Shown in pieces: positions 10,601 through 21,492 of a stretch of DNA of 64,000 bases. The DNA is from Phoronis australis. Lineage: Eukaryota; Phoronida; Phoronidae. The notes below the pieces were generated by a model that ran no database searches, was not told where the DNA came from, and saw nothing but the letters and a program-made list of their open reading frames with translations. Made by a program: the position numbers and the translations under genes. Location of the stretch: the NCBI GenBank assembly GCA_002633005.1, contig NMRA01000440.1:98442-162441 (forward strand), given 5' to 3'. Position 1 is the first letter of the stretch. Every line of letters begins with the position of its first letter.

Positions 10601-13600
10601 CTTAGTACCCAATGGCTATCTGTATGTATGTTTGTTTTTACCTGTTAGTATTTGTGAGCTTTGTCATCTTGGTGATGTACCTTGCAGGGATCACAGTGGG
10701 GGTAACCAGAAGTTGGTGCAGCAGCATCGTGGACTACAGGTGTATGGGGGATCTCAGGATCATGTGTCGGCAGGAACGCAGTACGTTACATTGTCATTAT
10801 TATGCGCTCACATATTTATATGTGGACGCATAATAATGTGAAAACAAAACAATCTGCAAATAGGTGACCTTTGCACTAATGCCGTATCTCACGGGCTCAC
10901 ATTGCCTGCATCGTGCAGTGTCATTTCCCAGCACCATGTCACGATACTTACTGGACACAGTTCAATGATTTGCGGTGGACCATTTGCACCAGAAAACTTG
11001 TTCTTAAAAACATTTGGCACTTTTCAACCTACTTCATATTCACATCGTCTCCCTATTTTGTGTTTCTAACTAATTTGGCCAAGCAGTCACAGAGGTATGG
11101 AATTAGCGTGCAAGTTCCACTAAACATTGTGCTGTGTGATGCCTCATCCTGTTCCAGGGGGTGGATGGTAAGTGCTGATGGACACACCATGACAAGGTTA
11201 AGCTGATTATACACAATTGTCTTAATACTGTCTGCAATGAGTGTTCATTTGTTCTGCTACACTCTATTTCAGCCGTGTCAATGATGGTGATGTTCTCCAG
11301 TTTGGCAACCTCAAGTTCACTGTTCTTTTCACACCTGGCCACACAGTTGGTCATGTGGTTTACCTGTTGGATGGCACACCTTTTGGCTTGCCTGACTCTC
11401 TGTTCACAGGTGACCTGCTCTTTGTTGGTGGTGTAGGTAAGCAAATTGACTATAACAATCAGTGCTTGACGCTTAGCTGAATGCCAACTTGACAAATGCG
11501 TCTTAGCAAAAATCCCAGGTTGCCAAACGAAAGCAACCATTTCCTAGATATTGTGATACGCATTACCCTATGCAAGAGATCCTGCATGAGACTATGCAAG
11601 GCTGTCGTTCATCCAACAGGGATCCCCGTGTCAACTCTCCTGTTAAACAATGTTGACCCTAGTTCACTCCAACTTGATCTAACTGAAGTCCTCTTATCGA
11701 CAGAGAACGCTGACCATCTGAAACACTACAGGCGCGTGTTAAATGGTCCAATTTTGGCCGAATAATTGCTATGTCGGTCTGTTTACTTCCTGTTATAATT
11801 TGAGCACGTTTGATATGCACTGATTGCTTGACTTCTCAGGGTGGCAAATGCACTGATTTTGTGACATAAACATAAAAATTGTGAGCCAAATTTAATGAAT
11901 CTAAGGTAAAAAGTTTTGGAAGTCACTGCACATATTGACGGGAATTTTGGGTGAATTATTGTCTGCCATTGTTACTCACTGTGATGACTTTGTGGTGACT
12001 TGGGTTTTTCCCAGCACAATTTCAAGCTGCATTGGTGAGCTAGCTAGCTGTAGGTGGCCAGATCTGTCACTCACAATAAGTGGAGTCCACTTAATATCCT
12101 ACTGGAAATAGAATATCCCATTTATTGTCATGAAATGTCAAAAAAACGAACCTTCCCATCAAAGCCGTGTAAAGTAGAACCTGTAATGTGATTTATTGTC
12201 ATATTCTTCAATACTGTCATTAAAATCAGCAGAATTTATTCTCAAATGTTTTTTAGCTTGTATACCTGTCACCATAGTAATCTTGGATCTCGTCGCCAGG
12301 GTGAACATCCGTCTTCTGTTTACTTATCTTACTCTGAAACTCCCCACTTAGCACCATTAGCTTCCAAGAGTGGTTATGGTCGCCACCATGTGGTAATGGT
12401 CGCCACCATGTGGTTATGGTCGCCACCATGTGGTTATGGTCACCTCCATGTGGTTATGGTCACCACCATGTGATTATGGTCACCACCATGTCCTAAACCT
12501 GCTTAATGGAATATCCCGCTTACTATTTACGTCAAAACTGAGTGTGACATTAAGAGGGCTCCACTGACTGTAGTACCTACACAGAAGTTAGTTGGTTCTA
12601 ATATAATGGTTTTTGAATATGATATGTTAAGGACCATTTGTATCACAGTATTCACACTGAATGGATAGAAATGGTACACAAACATTATTACGAGTGCATG
12701 CAGTCAGCCAACCATTCGTCTTTCATTATCAGGAGCATTTCTTATGAAGATTGTGGTGCTGTGTTTGGTATCTAAGTAATAACTGCTGCTATGTATTTCA
12801 GGTCGTATGTTTGAATGCTCTCCATCAGTGATGTTGAAGTCACTAGACCAAGTCTGCACACTTGCAGATTCCACTCTGCTGTGGCCAGGTTAGTTAAGTC
12901 TGCTCACTTGCAGACATGACGGCGACATCCCGTTGCTCCCAACTTGTTCGATTCTATAGCCCAACAACAAGTTGGGAAGTTTATCCCCATAGCCAATATC
13001 TTACATGACTGATTAACTCCATTCTGGCATTGATGGTTGGAGAGCCTGTGCTCTTTTGTTCGATAATTGCTCTAGTCTCAAGCAGATCGTATCTAGCCTG
13101 ACTGGGCTGGGCTGATAAAAATGAAAGTTAAGTTATAACATATTTGAGCTTAAACCAATAGCATTTCTGAATTCCTCGTCAAATGCTGATCATGTTCTTT
13201 TTTTGAATTACCAAAATCGCCCAACTACAACAGAATTTAAGACAATCTATTCTGTCCAAATGGATTACCACCGCACTGGGTTTGACTGTGTTCTGAATAC
13301 CCGTTCGGTAATAGCATGCAACCACCATACGTTTCCTTTGAAGCCTGGGAGATAATTGGTCTGCTTGTTATCATACGGGACAAAAGATTGAGCTGGGCAG
13401 TTAACAAAAGAGCCAGATGTTATCGCACGTTCAGCACCCCTCACATCTGGAAAAGTTACTCAACGACAGAATGCTATAATGGTCCACTCTGTTCTGGCCA
13501 GCTTAGTACAGTCTACTCACTGTTAAGTCTACTGTAGCAGTTATGTATCATACTGCCACCTGCTGAGTGCCCCTTGGTGTTGATAATAATAATAATTGTT

Positions 13601-15805
13601 TGTTTGACTATTGTAATGTACAAAGAGATTTGGTTATAAAAGCCTTTGAGCTCTTACTGAATTAGTTTGTTGGTCGACTCCTCAAATTTTAGATGATGAA
13701 AGTGTGCTTATCTCTGGAGTGTTAAAAGTGAACTTGTTTTCTTTGTTATGTACAGATTAATGAAGGTTGGATGGGACATTATTTCATGTTAATTCAACTT
13801 GCAAGCAATACTGCAAGGTGACGTGAAAGTTTATGAACATTTTCTTGTCTGTGTTGGATAGTCCCAAAATGGCAGTCAAGTCCTTACTTCTAGGTCACTG
13901 AAAAATGTGAACACTAAGATTTTGACCCTCAAATGTTTATTACTAACGGTAGGAGAAAGATGGTAATTCGATGAGCTTGGGACACTTCCATCACAGACTA
14001 CCAATTTATGGAGAACAAACAAAGAAACGCCCTCGCTTGCAGGATAAAAAACGTCATCGACGTCACAATCAGCTGGAAAAGCACCTGGAAATATTTGTCA
14101 TAATAAAGGACCTCAACTGAAACTTAAATAAATTTCCTTTCTTATGTGGCGCAAACAATTTCTTTGCTAGTGTCTGATGTGAATTAGGCTAACAATCAAA
14201 TATGTGGACGTTATGTGGACAGGTGACAGTCTGTGTTCTCATTCCCATACAGCAGATCACCAATGGCCAACTACAAAACTGTTCACTGTCTGAACAAGTA
14301 AAGGCGGTTTATTCCCGTCCTCAGTCCAGCTGTGGAATGGTTTACAAGTGTACCCAATTGTGCCATATGGCTTTGAATTGCAAGTCAGCAGTCTGGCAAC
14401 AGTGATGTCTAGCTGTTTAAAGTGTTTTTTCAGCTGAATGAAGCTCAGTTGATATGATTGTGTGGCTCCATTTTGCTAACAGTTCTATCAAAATATTGGG
14501 AACACATGGAAAGAATGTGTGGTGCATGTATGCAGGGGACGTCTGCCATGTTGGCTTTGTGTTTGTTAACAGTGGTGAGTGTGGCTTGACTGCGTTAGTT
14601 GGAACTATCCAGTGATTGTCTTGGTTGAGGAAATAATTTTTGTTTGAGGGCTTATAGTAGTTTTTGAATCCTTTTTGATGGTGTAAATTTCTTCTATCAT
14701 ACTTTACCTTTAAGAACTGATCTACACTGATTTCTCATGCTTCTCACAATGGTCTGTTGACAGTCACTTGTCACAGTGGTCTGTTGACTGTCACTTGTCA
14801 CAGTTGTCTGTTGACTGTCGCTTGTCACAGTGGTCTGTTGACTGTCGCTTGTCACAGTGGTCTGTTGACTCACTTGTCACAGTGGTCTGTTGACTGTCAC
14901 TTGTCACAGTGGTCTGTTGACTGTCACTTGTCACAGTGGTCTGTTGACTGTCGCTTGTCACAGTGGTCTGTTGACTGTCACTTCTGGCAGTAGTCTCTTG
15001 ACTCTCACTTGTCACAGTGGTCTGTTGACTGTCACTTCTGGCAGTAGTCTCTTGACTCTCACTTGTCACAGTGGTCTGTTGACTGTCACTTCTGGCAGTA
15101 GTCTCTTGACTCTCACTTGTCACAGTGGTCTGTTGACTGTCGCTTCTGGCAGTAGTCTCTTGACTCTCACTCTTCGCACAGTGGTCTATTGACTCTCACG
15201 CTTCTCGCAATGGTCTCTTTGTTTTAGTTGTAATGTTTCTTTTAATAGATTGTGTTCTGTTTTTCCACATTTCCTTTAAGAATTGGACTCCACTGTCTCA
15301 CTTTTCAATCTTGGTGTGTTCTAGGTCATGAGTATGGACAGGACAACCTTGAATTTGCCGCGTCTGTGGATGGAGACAATAGTCAGCTTCAGGAAAAATA
15401 CAACTGGGTTCTGACTAGACGGAAAGTTAACTTGGTCGCGGTAAGAATTCACCGGTTGTAATCTTGGTTAAGCATGTATATGTTTTTAGTGCCACCTATG
15501 AGTCGCTTTTGTTTAAGGCTGAAAATATTTCTGTGTAACAAAATGTTCAACCCAGAATGCTTCTGTTTATCGTTATGTTGTTGCATATCGCAGATGTGAT
15601 GTTGCTTGCTTGTTTCCAGGTTCCAAGTACTATAGGTGAAGAAAAATCATACAATCCTTTCTTGCGCACACACCATAACGACATCCTTCAAGCTGTTGGA
15701 CTCGACTTGGAGAAGTTTGAAACAGAGGGAGAAAAACAGACAACCCGTTCAAGAGCACTGGCTCAGCTTAGATTGCGCAAAGATAAGTTCAAGTACAAGT
15801 TATAG
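4544..15805 (+). CDS. PNKD: PNKD-like metallo-beta-lactamase-fold hydrolase (5' exon missing)
   Basis: Eight exons: 4544-4659, 4963-5075, 9755-9813, 10688-10780, 11273-11436, 12802-12888, 15325-15440, 15620-15805. All have GT-AG ends and phases that join into 310 residues plus stop. The product belongs to the glyoxalase II-like branch of the metallo-beta-lactamase fold; the family comparison is to the long isoform of vertebrate PNKD. Metal-ligand motifs are all intact: TTHKHWDH, TPGHTVGH, FTGDLLF and WPGHEY. The N-terminal LYTRTRLGY stretch and the C-terminal EEKSYNPFLRTH block are PNKD signatures that separate it from HAGH. About 75 N-terminal residues of the human long form have no counterpart here, so the start codon lies upstream. 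Exon 2 is repeated at 7657-7769 after an N, probably an assembly duplication. Substrate and localisation are not shown by the sequence. Confidence 0.92.
4963..5075 (+). CDS. PNKD: PNKD-like exon B (start of MBL fold)
   Basis: The acceptor ctcctttgcag and donor gtatgt frame a 113-base exon reading LTIIPIPMVMDNYSYIV and then IIVDPSVPEAVQ, which form the first beta strands of the lactamase fold. Because 113 is not a multiple of three, splicing both this copy and the one at 7657-7769 into one message would break the frame. Confidence 0.9.
5270..7028 (+). repeat. CTAGTGGC array, copy 1 (about 435-bp higher-order unit)
   Basis: Eleven related blocks, each centred on a (G/T)(C/T)GCC(M)CCTAGTGGC-type core, occur near 5485, 5627, 5784, 5919, 6060, 6219, 6359, 6515, 6655, 6802 and 6939. 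Three block types (followed by caatttt, ccattttta and cagttttt) alternate, giving a 435-base supra-unit. The array starts with a short hairpin (tgcgcccacatat/atatgtagacgca). It lies wholly within the PNKD-like intron and has no coding potential. Confidence 0.85.
7079..7190 (-). repeat. tRNA-derived SINE head (A and B boxes)
   Basis: The minus strand reads tggtgtagtggtaaagtcgg, an A-box-like stretch, and 40 or so bases later ggttcgactcc, an exact pol III B box. The spacing fits a tRNA. The anticodon stem does not fold cleanly and no CCA-compatible acceptor stem is evident, so I call a SINE head or tRNA pseudogene, not a tRNA. A perfect 22-base palindrome (7079-7100) lies at its 3' side. Confidence 0.55.
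7634..7634. other. single ambiguous base at a duplication joint
   Basis: The N sits exactly where sequence identical to 4941 onward begins again (7635). It probably marks a contig or haplotype join. Confidence 0.7.
7657..7769 (+). CDS. PNKD: second copy of PNKD-like exon B
   Basis: It encodes the same residues as 4963-5075, with the same acceptor and donor. Identity to the first copy begins at 7635, one base after the ambiguous N at 7634, and the flanking intron differs by roughly 5 percent by eye. The most likely cause is two haplotypes laid in tandem by the assembler. A real exon duplication used in a mutually exclusive way is less likely because the peptides do not differ. Confidence 0.75.
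7966..9630 (+). repeat. CTAGTGGC array, copy 2
   Basis: The same hairpin head and block order as the array at 5270-7028. Cores lie near 8171, 8318, 8479, 8620, 8762, 8919, 9057, 9205, 9341, 9487 and 9602. Against copy 1 it lacks one ccatttt-cagttttt pair (about 296 bases) but extends two blocks further at its 3' end. The copies differ by point changes throughout, as two alleles of a polymorphic locus would. Confidence 0.85.
9755..9813 (+). CDS. PNKD: PNKD-like exon C (THxH metal site)
   Basis: The acceptor cgtttttcag and donor gtaagc bound a 59-base exon reading LTAILTTHKHW. It contributes the first two histidines of the THxHxDH metal-binding motif; the Asp and last His are in the next exon. 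Confidence 0.9.
9990..10312. repeat. 65-bp tandem repeat in PNKD-like intron
   Basis: Units begin at about 10057, 10122 and 10187, with degenerate partial units on both sides. The core is caacatgcattgcatgtgaa, followed by a ggcaagaaatgtattgc block. The array is open in several frames on both strands, which explains the overlapping ORFs of 60-140 codons; none is a credible gene. Confidence 0.85.
10688..10780 (+). CDS. PNKD: PNKD-like exon D (DHSGGN)
   Basis: It follows acceptor ccttgcag, reads DHSGGNQKLVQQHRGLQVYG, and ends at donor gtacgt. It completes the THKHWDH motif. Confidence 0.9.
10797..10838. repeat. solo hairpin related to the CTAGTGGC-array head
   Basis: Reads attattatgcg ctcacatat then ttatatgtgg acgcataataat, a near-perfect inverted repeat. 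The same hairpin opens both CTAGTGGC arrays (near 5278 and 7974), but here no array follows. Confidence 0.6.
11273..11436 (+). CDS. PNKD: PNKD-like exon E (PGHT and GDLLF motifs)
   Basis: Acceptor tctatttcag, donor gtaagc. It encodes LFTPGHTVGHVVYLLDG and then SLFTGDLLFVGGVG, holding the third metal-site histidine and the bridging aspartate of the binuclear centre. Confidence 0.92.
12372..12491. repeat. 20-bp minisatellite (six units)
   Basis: Six units of tggttatggtcgccaccatg with small changes, inside the PNKD-like intron between 11436 and 12802. No gene is implied by the repeated ccaccatg, which only looks like a start context. Confidence 0.85.
12802..12888 (+). CDS. PNKD: PNKD-like exon F
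   Basis: Acceptor tatttcag, donor gttagt. It reads RMFECSPSVMLKSLDQV and ends STLLWPG, colinear with the GRTFEG-to-LLWPG stretch of PNKD. Confidence 0.9.
12889..14750. other. PNKD-like intron, no feature recognised
   Basis: Ordinary AT-rich intronic sequence between exons F and G. Short ORFs at 13316-13537 and 14202-14405 have no family resemblance. Confidence 0.5.
14752..15198. repeat. 27-bp minisatellite with 54-bp higher-order units
   Basis: About sixteen units of tctgttgactgtcacttgtc plus acagtgg. From about 14985 the units alternate with a variant containing ctggcagtagtctc, giving a 54-base period. Both strands are open over 100 codons, an effect of the repeat length being divisible by three. 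Confidence 0.88.
15325..15440 (+). CDS. PNKD: PNKD-like exon G (PGHEY motif)
   Basis: Acceptor gtgttctag, donor gtaaga. It reads HEYGQDNLEFAASVDGDN and ends RRKVNLVA. The first His belongs to the last metal-ligand motif (WPG|HEY, split across the intron). Confidence 0.9.
15620..15805 (+). CDS. PNKD: PNKD-like terminal exon and stop
   Basis: Acceptor tgtttccag. It opens VPSTIGEEKSYNPFLRTH, a conserved PNKD block, continues with a charged helix (ALAQLRLRKDKFKYKL) and ends at TAG 15803-15805. I found no clear poly(A) signal just downstream. Confidence 0.92.
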   Translation, partial: VPSTIGEEKSYNPFLRTHHNDILQAVGLDLEKFETEGEKQTTRSRALAQLRLRKDKFKYKL

Positions 15806-16120
15806 AGGTTAGACATCTCATAGTTTGCCATTTGTGCTTATTAAGATGTTACTTAACATGGTTGTTGCATTTCACATTTACTCGGGATCTGGAGTAGGCA
15901 TGTGTTTTTGTCTTGGGAGGCTGTAATCTGGACCCAGTCAATCGTAGATGGTTTGGCCTGAGCGAGTTCCCGTCGAGTAGCTTGCTTAGCTTGCTGTGAT
16001 CATTGCTGCAAAACGTTAATTTATCTCTTCAGAGGGAATTTACATTCCGTAGCGCGTTTCTTAGCCGTCGTTACCCAGCTGTCAAACGATTGACTTGGTT
16101 TATGTTTTAAGGTGCACCAG
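15806..16120. other. PNKD-like 3' UTR and downstream, no feature recognised
   Basis: Follows the PNKD stop codon. No repeat or second gene is visible; the message end was not located. Confidence 0.35.
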
Positions 16121-16124
16121 AATT

Positions 16125-16396
16125 GTTCACGGAGCATAAGTTGTGGGTCATGCTGACCAAAATGCTCATCAATCTTGTGAAACACCAAAATTGTCCAGAT
16201 TCTCAGCTAAAACCTCGTTGCCATCTGCGTCAGTGCGTTGTGGTAAAAATTCTAAATTGTGGAAAATTTCTAACGCCGAGTCCCCAATGTGGTTCAATAA
16301 CATTGCAACCTTTTGGTCATCCTGGCTCTTGCCACATCCAATGGCCTTTAAATAGAATAGGAACCACTGTCGGCCTTTAAATAGATTAGGAACCAC
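16125..16396 (-). pseudogene. Ty3/gypsy Gag fragment
   Basis: The minus frame reads YLKAIGCGKSQDDQKVAMLL, then NHIGDSALEIFHNLEF, matching the capsid N-terminal region of standard animal gypsy Gag (the KVAxLLxxIGxxAxxIY pattern). It stands alone without protease or RT next to it, so it is a stranded fragment. Confidence 0.6.
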
Positions 16397-16459
16397 TGTC
16401 GGCCTTTAAATAGACTAGGAACCACTGTCGGCCTTTAAATAGACTAGGAACCACTGTCG
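16343..16459. repeat. 29-bp tandem repeat (four units)
   Basis: Four units of ggcctttaaatagactagga plus accactgtc. The first unit overlaps the 5' edge of the Gag fragment. Confidence 0.85.
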
Positions 16460-17800
16460 CCACGCTAGCTAGCGAGCTGACGGATTTCCGGTCTCTATCG
16501 AAAGTGGTTCGGGCGCACGTCCACTTAAAATGTTCATTGCCACTTTACTGAATGGGCACAAACGAGTTACCTGGATGTACAATAAGTGTTCATCGTATGA
16601 TTCGCCGCGGGTCCACTCCTGACACCATGTAATAGTTTATTGTGTCGAATGAAAGTAGCAGTCTTTGAAGTGAATGAATGTCTATTGCTTCAAAACCAGG
16701 CAAATAGCGTCATTGTCACTAACTGATATAACATACATCAATTGAATGAAAATATGTTGACTTTATCAAGTCAAATATCTCATTCAAATCACATTTTGTC
16801 CATCATAAACTGTTCTTTAGCGTAACTTATTCAAGTTTGTATATGCTGTCCTCCTTTAGGGCAGGCATGCATCAAACTTTAGGGCAGGCATGTATCAAAC
16901 TTCAACTGTATCTTCTTGATAGGTTGATTGTATGACGTCAGAAGCATTGTTCAACAGTGGCAACTTGATGAGAGATAGTGTGATGTTAGTGTTCTTGTTA
17001 AATGTATGGCTTTTATGTAACTGGGTCCTGTCCTTTTTGATATATGTGAAATTGGACAACTGTGTGAATGTGCAATTATTTGTATGTGTTACTCACTACT
17101 ACTGGAACAGTGAACTATTAATTGTATCAATTTGATCAATACTTATTGCAGTGTTAATACTTATTTCATGTTTATGAAACCACGAAGTGCTTTTCATTTT
17201 TTAAATCAATTGAGTGCTTCATAGTTTATATTTCCAGAGGATCATTATTTTGTGAATTATTACAAAAACCACTTAGAAGAATTGTTTTTAAGGTTTGGTG
17301 TTTTTAATAAGAACAACCTAAAGTATAATCAAGATATTTTCTGTTGTTTAGTATGGTGTCTGTTTATGTTTAGTATGGTTTCTGTTTATGTTAAGTATGG
17401 TGTCTGTTTATGTTTTTTGACCCATTCAAATCAAATTAAAATGTCAAAATTGAAAACAGTAGTAATTAGGCCAGATTTATGTAGCACTGTAAGATACTAA
17501 GCACTTTGAAAATTATTACTAGGCTATGGACCTGGCACACCTTCGGCCGTTCAGTGCAAGCAAGGGTTTCTGATATTTGTTGGAAAGCGGCCATCGTTGA
17601 ACTTGAACAGTATAGCTGAAACATAATTCCATTTTCCAGATGCCCCACTATTACACCAGATGCCCCACCATTACTCCAGATGCCCCACCCTTTTGCTTGC
17701 ATTGTCTGTTGTTGACTGCGGTTAAGCTGTTGTAATAACGAGATTATCGAAGCTTGCACCCACCTGGGAAACCAGTCCATATTTTGACATTGTCTAGCCA
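16460..17800. other. AT-rich intergenic stretch
   Basis: Contains a 23-base direct duplication (gggcaggcatgcatcaaact) near 16858-16905 and a roughly 22-base unit (tagtatggtgtctgtttatg) repeated three times near 17350-17415. The minus ORF at 17466-17801 is not assignable. Confidence 0.4.
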
Positions 17801-17999
17801 TAAACTTTGTTTATCAGCTTGGTGGCCAATCCATTTGTAAACTTTCCCACTGCCAAAAAGACTGGACTTGTTGACCATTGCTGTTGCAAAGAATGTTTGA
17901 TAAATTCCAAGTTTCTTGTGGTGTAATATTTTAAAGACCTTTTCTCTGGTAATGCACTTGTCTTACTGTTTTCCCAAATTATCAAATGTATCCATGGGG

Positions 18000-19565
18000 A
18001 ATTGTGATGAGTCATGACTGTCATGGATGCAGAGGTTTGAATAAACAGATCCCATGGTGCACTATGTTTTGGGCAAATGGGGCTGCCATGAGTGTAGAGA
18101 ACACAACTGGGGGAATAATCCCTTGATTCTCGAGTCTACCGAGTTTGTTCTTGATGCGCTCGCGCAGCGCATAATGTACTGTTCTTGCCTTGAAAAATCG
18201 CGAGGAGTCACCTGCGGATCAACTCGGATTGATGCATGAACACCACTGATTTGACCAATCTCATCCTTGAACACATCACTGTGCTAACCAACAACATTCT
18301 CTGTAACCTTGGGGGTGCTTTATCAAGCTGTTTCAACTTGATATTCACCAGTGGCTCATGGTTACTAGATTGTGACTAGCTTGTCGTACACGTAAGTGTC
18401 AAACTTCTCAAGGTCGTACTCAGTGGTTTAAAGCTTGGATTCTGTAAGAGTCGAGGCTTTGGATGTAAATGCAATGGGTTTGCCATTCTGAATTAAAGCG
18501 GCTCCTAAACGCTTCACTAAAGCATCTACTTCAAACTCTACAGGAGTCGTAGGGTCAAAATATTGCAACTCCATGTCAGAGTTCACTGTATCTTGCAGTT
18601 CGTTGAAAGCTAAGTGGTCTTCTGCACACCATTCCCATTCAGAATGCTTTTTTGCAAAGTTGTCGTAGTAAAATGATCTTGCTAGCTAAATGTGGTATGA
18701 ACTGTGCAAGGTATTGTACTGGTCCAAGGAAGCTTTGTAATTCCTAGATGTTTTTAGGCGCATCCTTGCTTTTTAGCGTGTCCCATTTGCTGGGGTTGGG
18801 CTTTATGCCATCCGGTGACCAGATAAGACCAAAAAGGTGACGAATTTTGCACTGTTCAGCCCTGAGGACAAGTTCATGCTGTCTGGCAGCTGCCATGACT
18901 CAATGTAAGGCTTTGTCATGATCCTTTATGTTTTTGCCATAGATTACTAGGTCGTTCTATTATGCCTGACACCGTGGTCAGCTATCCTAATGACGCCGTC
19001 TATGTGTTTCTGAAGAAAAATGTCTTGCGATACGCATAGTCCAAACAGTAATCTACGGAATTTGTACTTGCCAAACGGACTCTGGAAGGTACACAGGTTA
19101 CTACTGGCTTCGCCAAGTTTGATACCCTAGTAGCCATGCTTTGCATCTAGTTTAGAGAAAACTTTCGACCCGTGCAAGTTGTGGCTAATTTCTTCAAACG
19201 TAGGGGTTTTATGATAGGTACGCTTGATTACCAAGTTGAAGATCCTTGGATTCAATACATGCTATTAATTTGCCTTGGGTTTTCTCGCAAATGCTAGACA
19301 GTTAACCCCATTCACTAGCCATAGAATCCTTAACTTTTGCTATCACACCTAGGATCTGTCTACATCAGGCGTCAGTTCTATACACTCGGGATACAACTCT
19401 CTCAAGGTTTCACAATCAGGGAATGGGGTTTTAGAAACTTTAGCCTGAAGGGAGTGTTTGCTGTCTACATATAATATGTTTTTGCTATTTGAGACTGATA
19501 TTATACATAGTCTTTCAAACATTCCACAACACAGAAAAGCGGGCCCATAAGTGGTACACACATAA
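18000..19565 (-). pseudogene. decayed Ty3/gypsy pol (protease-RT-RNase H)
   Basis: Read on the minus strand from high to low coordinates: a protease-like frame (19349-19561), RT pieces with GVIRIADHGVRHN (a broken IADD box) and FGLIWSPDGIKPNPSKWDTL, then FLGPVQYLAQFIPHLAS, then RNase H with PVEFEVDALVKRLGAALIQ and NGKPIAFTSKASTLT. Stops and frameshifts break every domain. The domain order is the usual gypsy order as far as it is preserved. No LTRs were found. Confidence 0.7.
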
Positions 19566-20778
19566 AACCTACTATTTACCCACTCTGAGTTATCTAGTTT
19601 GACACCAATAGGTCAATATAGCCTAAATGTGGTGTGTCAGAACCATTAACTGCCGTTAGTTTGACATCAGATCAAAGATTTTATAGTTACCTAAGATCTT
19701 CGACTTATGACATAAATAAGTCAAAGCGTTACAAGTAGCGCCACCTTCTGGAAGGCGCTCAAATACAGCATAATAACATGGATGACTGTAATGCCAATGT
19801 GTCCTCTGGTGCTTACAAAATACTTTGTTTCGCTTGCCTAAAGATAAGGAGAGGTAAGTGTATATTCATTATATATTCCATACTACTACTGGCAAGTGCT
19901 GATCGGAGAACATGAGTCAGTTCTGCTGAAGAATAATAATAGTAGCAGGCCTACCTATTAGGGCAGACCCAGTGTCCTGGTCAGCTGGCCTTGTTTACTG
20001 TGTGAAAACTGGGGTGAGATAGCACTTACATGGCCAGGTTTAGTGGAGAATGTTTGCAAGCTTGCACAATGTAATGATGTTGTTTGTTGGCGTGTAAACT
20101 ATTTCTCAATGAATGGTTCAATTTTAGTTGTGCGAGTTGGGTGAAGAGTATGCATCGATCTGACCTAGCAGGTAAATCCTTAGAAGAGCTACACAACCTG
20201 CGATTGTCGCCATATCCAAGAGTAGCACTTATCAACTAAAATAAGAAACTGTTGCTTTAGTATAAACAGTCTGATTTGATGTGTTAGTATGAAGTTCGCA
20301 GGCACTACTCTGTATTATCACAGGATACGCGTGCCTCTGGCTATCTTGCTGAAGAATATGGACCCTAATCAGGGATTATTGAGTCAACTTCTTTCTTAGA
20401 ACAGTAAACAAACCTTATTCTTTGATACATTCGGCAGTACCCACACNTTTGCCCCAGAGAAACAAAAACTCTGAAAAAAGTAGAAAATGAGTTGTATTGA
20501 TGCCATTGTCTTCATGTGAAATGGTCAATAGTCATATAACATTGACTGATTAGTCTGAAGTAGACTAATTATATGCAGTATAAGTGGAAAAAGTTTTCTG
20601 GTAACATTTTCATTGTACCGGATGGTGGTGTATGTTGCCTCGAACCACATACATTATCCATGACAACTATTTTTATGTTGGCAAAATCAAATTTATTGTC
20701 TTTAATATTGCAGTTATTCCAGAACATTAGTACTGTAGAAGTGCTAGGTCTCATAGCTGAGATATCTGTATTGACATG
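19566..20778. other. intergenic, no gene recognised
   Basis: Includes an ambiguous base at 20447. The minus ORF at 20026-20235 has no recognisable family. Confidence 0.4.
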
Positions 20779-20910
20779 TGTGACGTGCACATAATGGAAC
20801 TCGGTCGGCCATTTGTATTCCAAAAAGATATCCCCCTCCCACCTCCGAACCCAAAGAGTCCACGCTGTCCAAAGCGCCATCCATTGCACAAAAAGATAAC
20901 CAATGTCACA
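20779..20910 (-). repeat. 3' LTR of Gmr1-type element
   Basis: 132 bases, TG...CA with inverted TGTGAC/GTCACA ends. It matches 25813-25944 except at seven positions, which suggests a relatively recent insertion. Confidence 0.9.
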
Positions 20911-20921
20911 CTTTTCCCCTT
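20911..20921 (-). promoter_or_regulatory. polypurine tract
   Basis: The minus strand reads AAGGGGAAAAG directly against the TG of the 3' LTR, the expected place and composition for a plus-strand primer. Confidence 0.8.
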
Positions 20922-21030
20922 GGAAAGAAAATTTTGATCTCAAAGAGCAAAATTTTAAACAAACTAATAACTAATACAAACAACAAGTATCTAATTACAG
21001 ACAAAGCGTATTTGGACTTAACAATTGATA

Positions 21031-21492
21031 TTACAATCTTATGGCTACATAACTATATCTTAACTTTGCGACAAAACAGTCGGTGATGATGTTGTCCTTC
21101 CCCTTTATGTGCTTAACTACAATGTCATATTCTTGTAGCAATAAGCTCCAATTTAACAGTCGCCTGTTATTGTTCTTCATTTTAGATAAGAACACCAATG
21201 GATTATGGTCTGTGTAAACCATGAGAGGCCTCTGACCTGTACAAATGTAGACCTTAAAATGCTGCAGCGCTAAAATCAGTGCTAACAATTCTTTCTCAAT
21301 GGTGGAGTAGTTTTTCTGATGCCTATTAAACTTTTTCGAAAAGTATGCGACTGGATGTTCAACACCATCTGTGTCACTCTGTTGCAATAACACTGCACCT
21401 GCAGCCTCATCACTGGCATCAACAGCAATCGTAAGGGGTCTACCAAACTCAGGCAATTGGAGCACAGGGTAATGGCATAACATAGTCTTCAA
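21031..21492 (-). CDS. RNase H of Gmr1-type element
   Basis: Reads LTIAVDASDEAAGAVLLQQ, then YSTIEKELLALILALQHF, MVYTDHNPLVFL and HIKGKDNIITDCF, the usual gypsy RNase H motifs (D-E-D), although DNxxADxLSR has become DNIITDCF. It overlaps the RT frame by four bases in a different frame, so a small indel separates the two. Confidence 0.82.
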   Translation of the reverse strand: MKTMLCHYPVLQLPEFGRPLTIAVDASDEAAGAVLLQQSDTDGVEHPVAYFSKKFNRHQKNYSTIEKELLALILALQHFKVYICTGQRPLMVYTDHNPLVFLSKMKNNNRRLLNWSLLLQEYDIVVKHIKGKDNIITDCFVAKLRYSYVAIRL

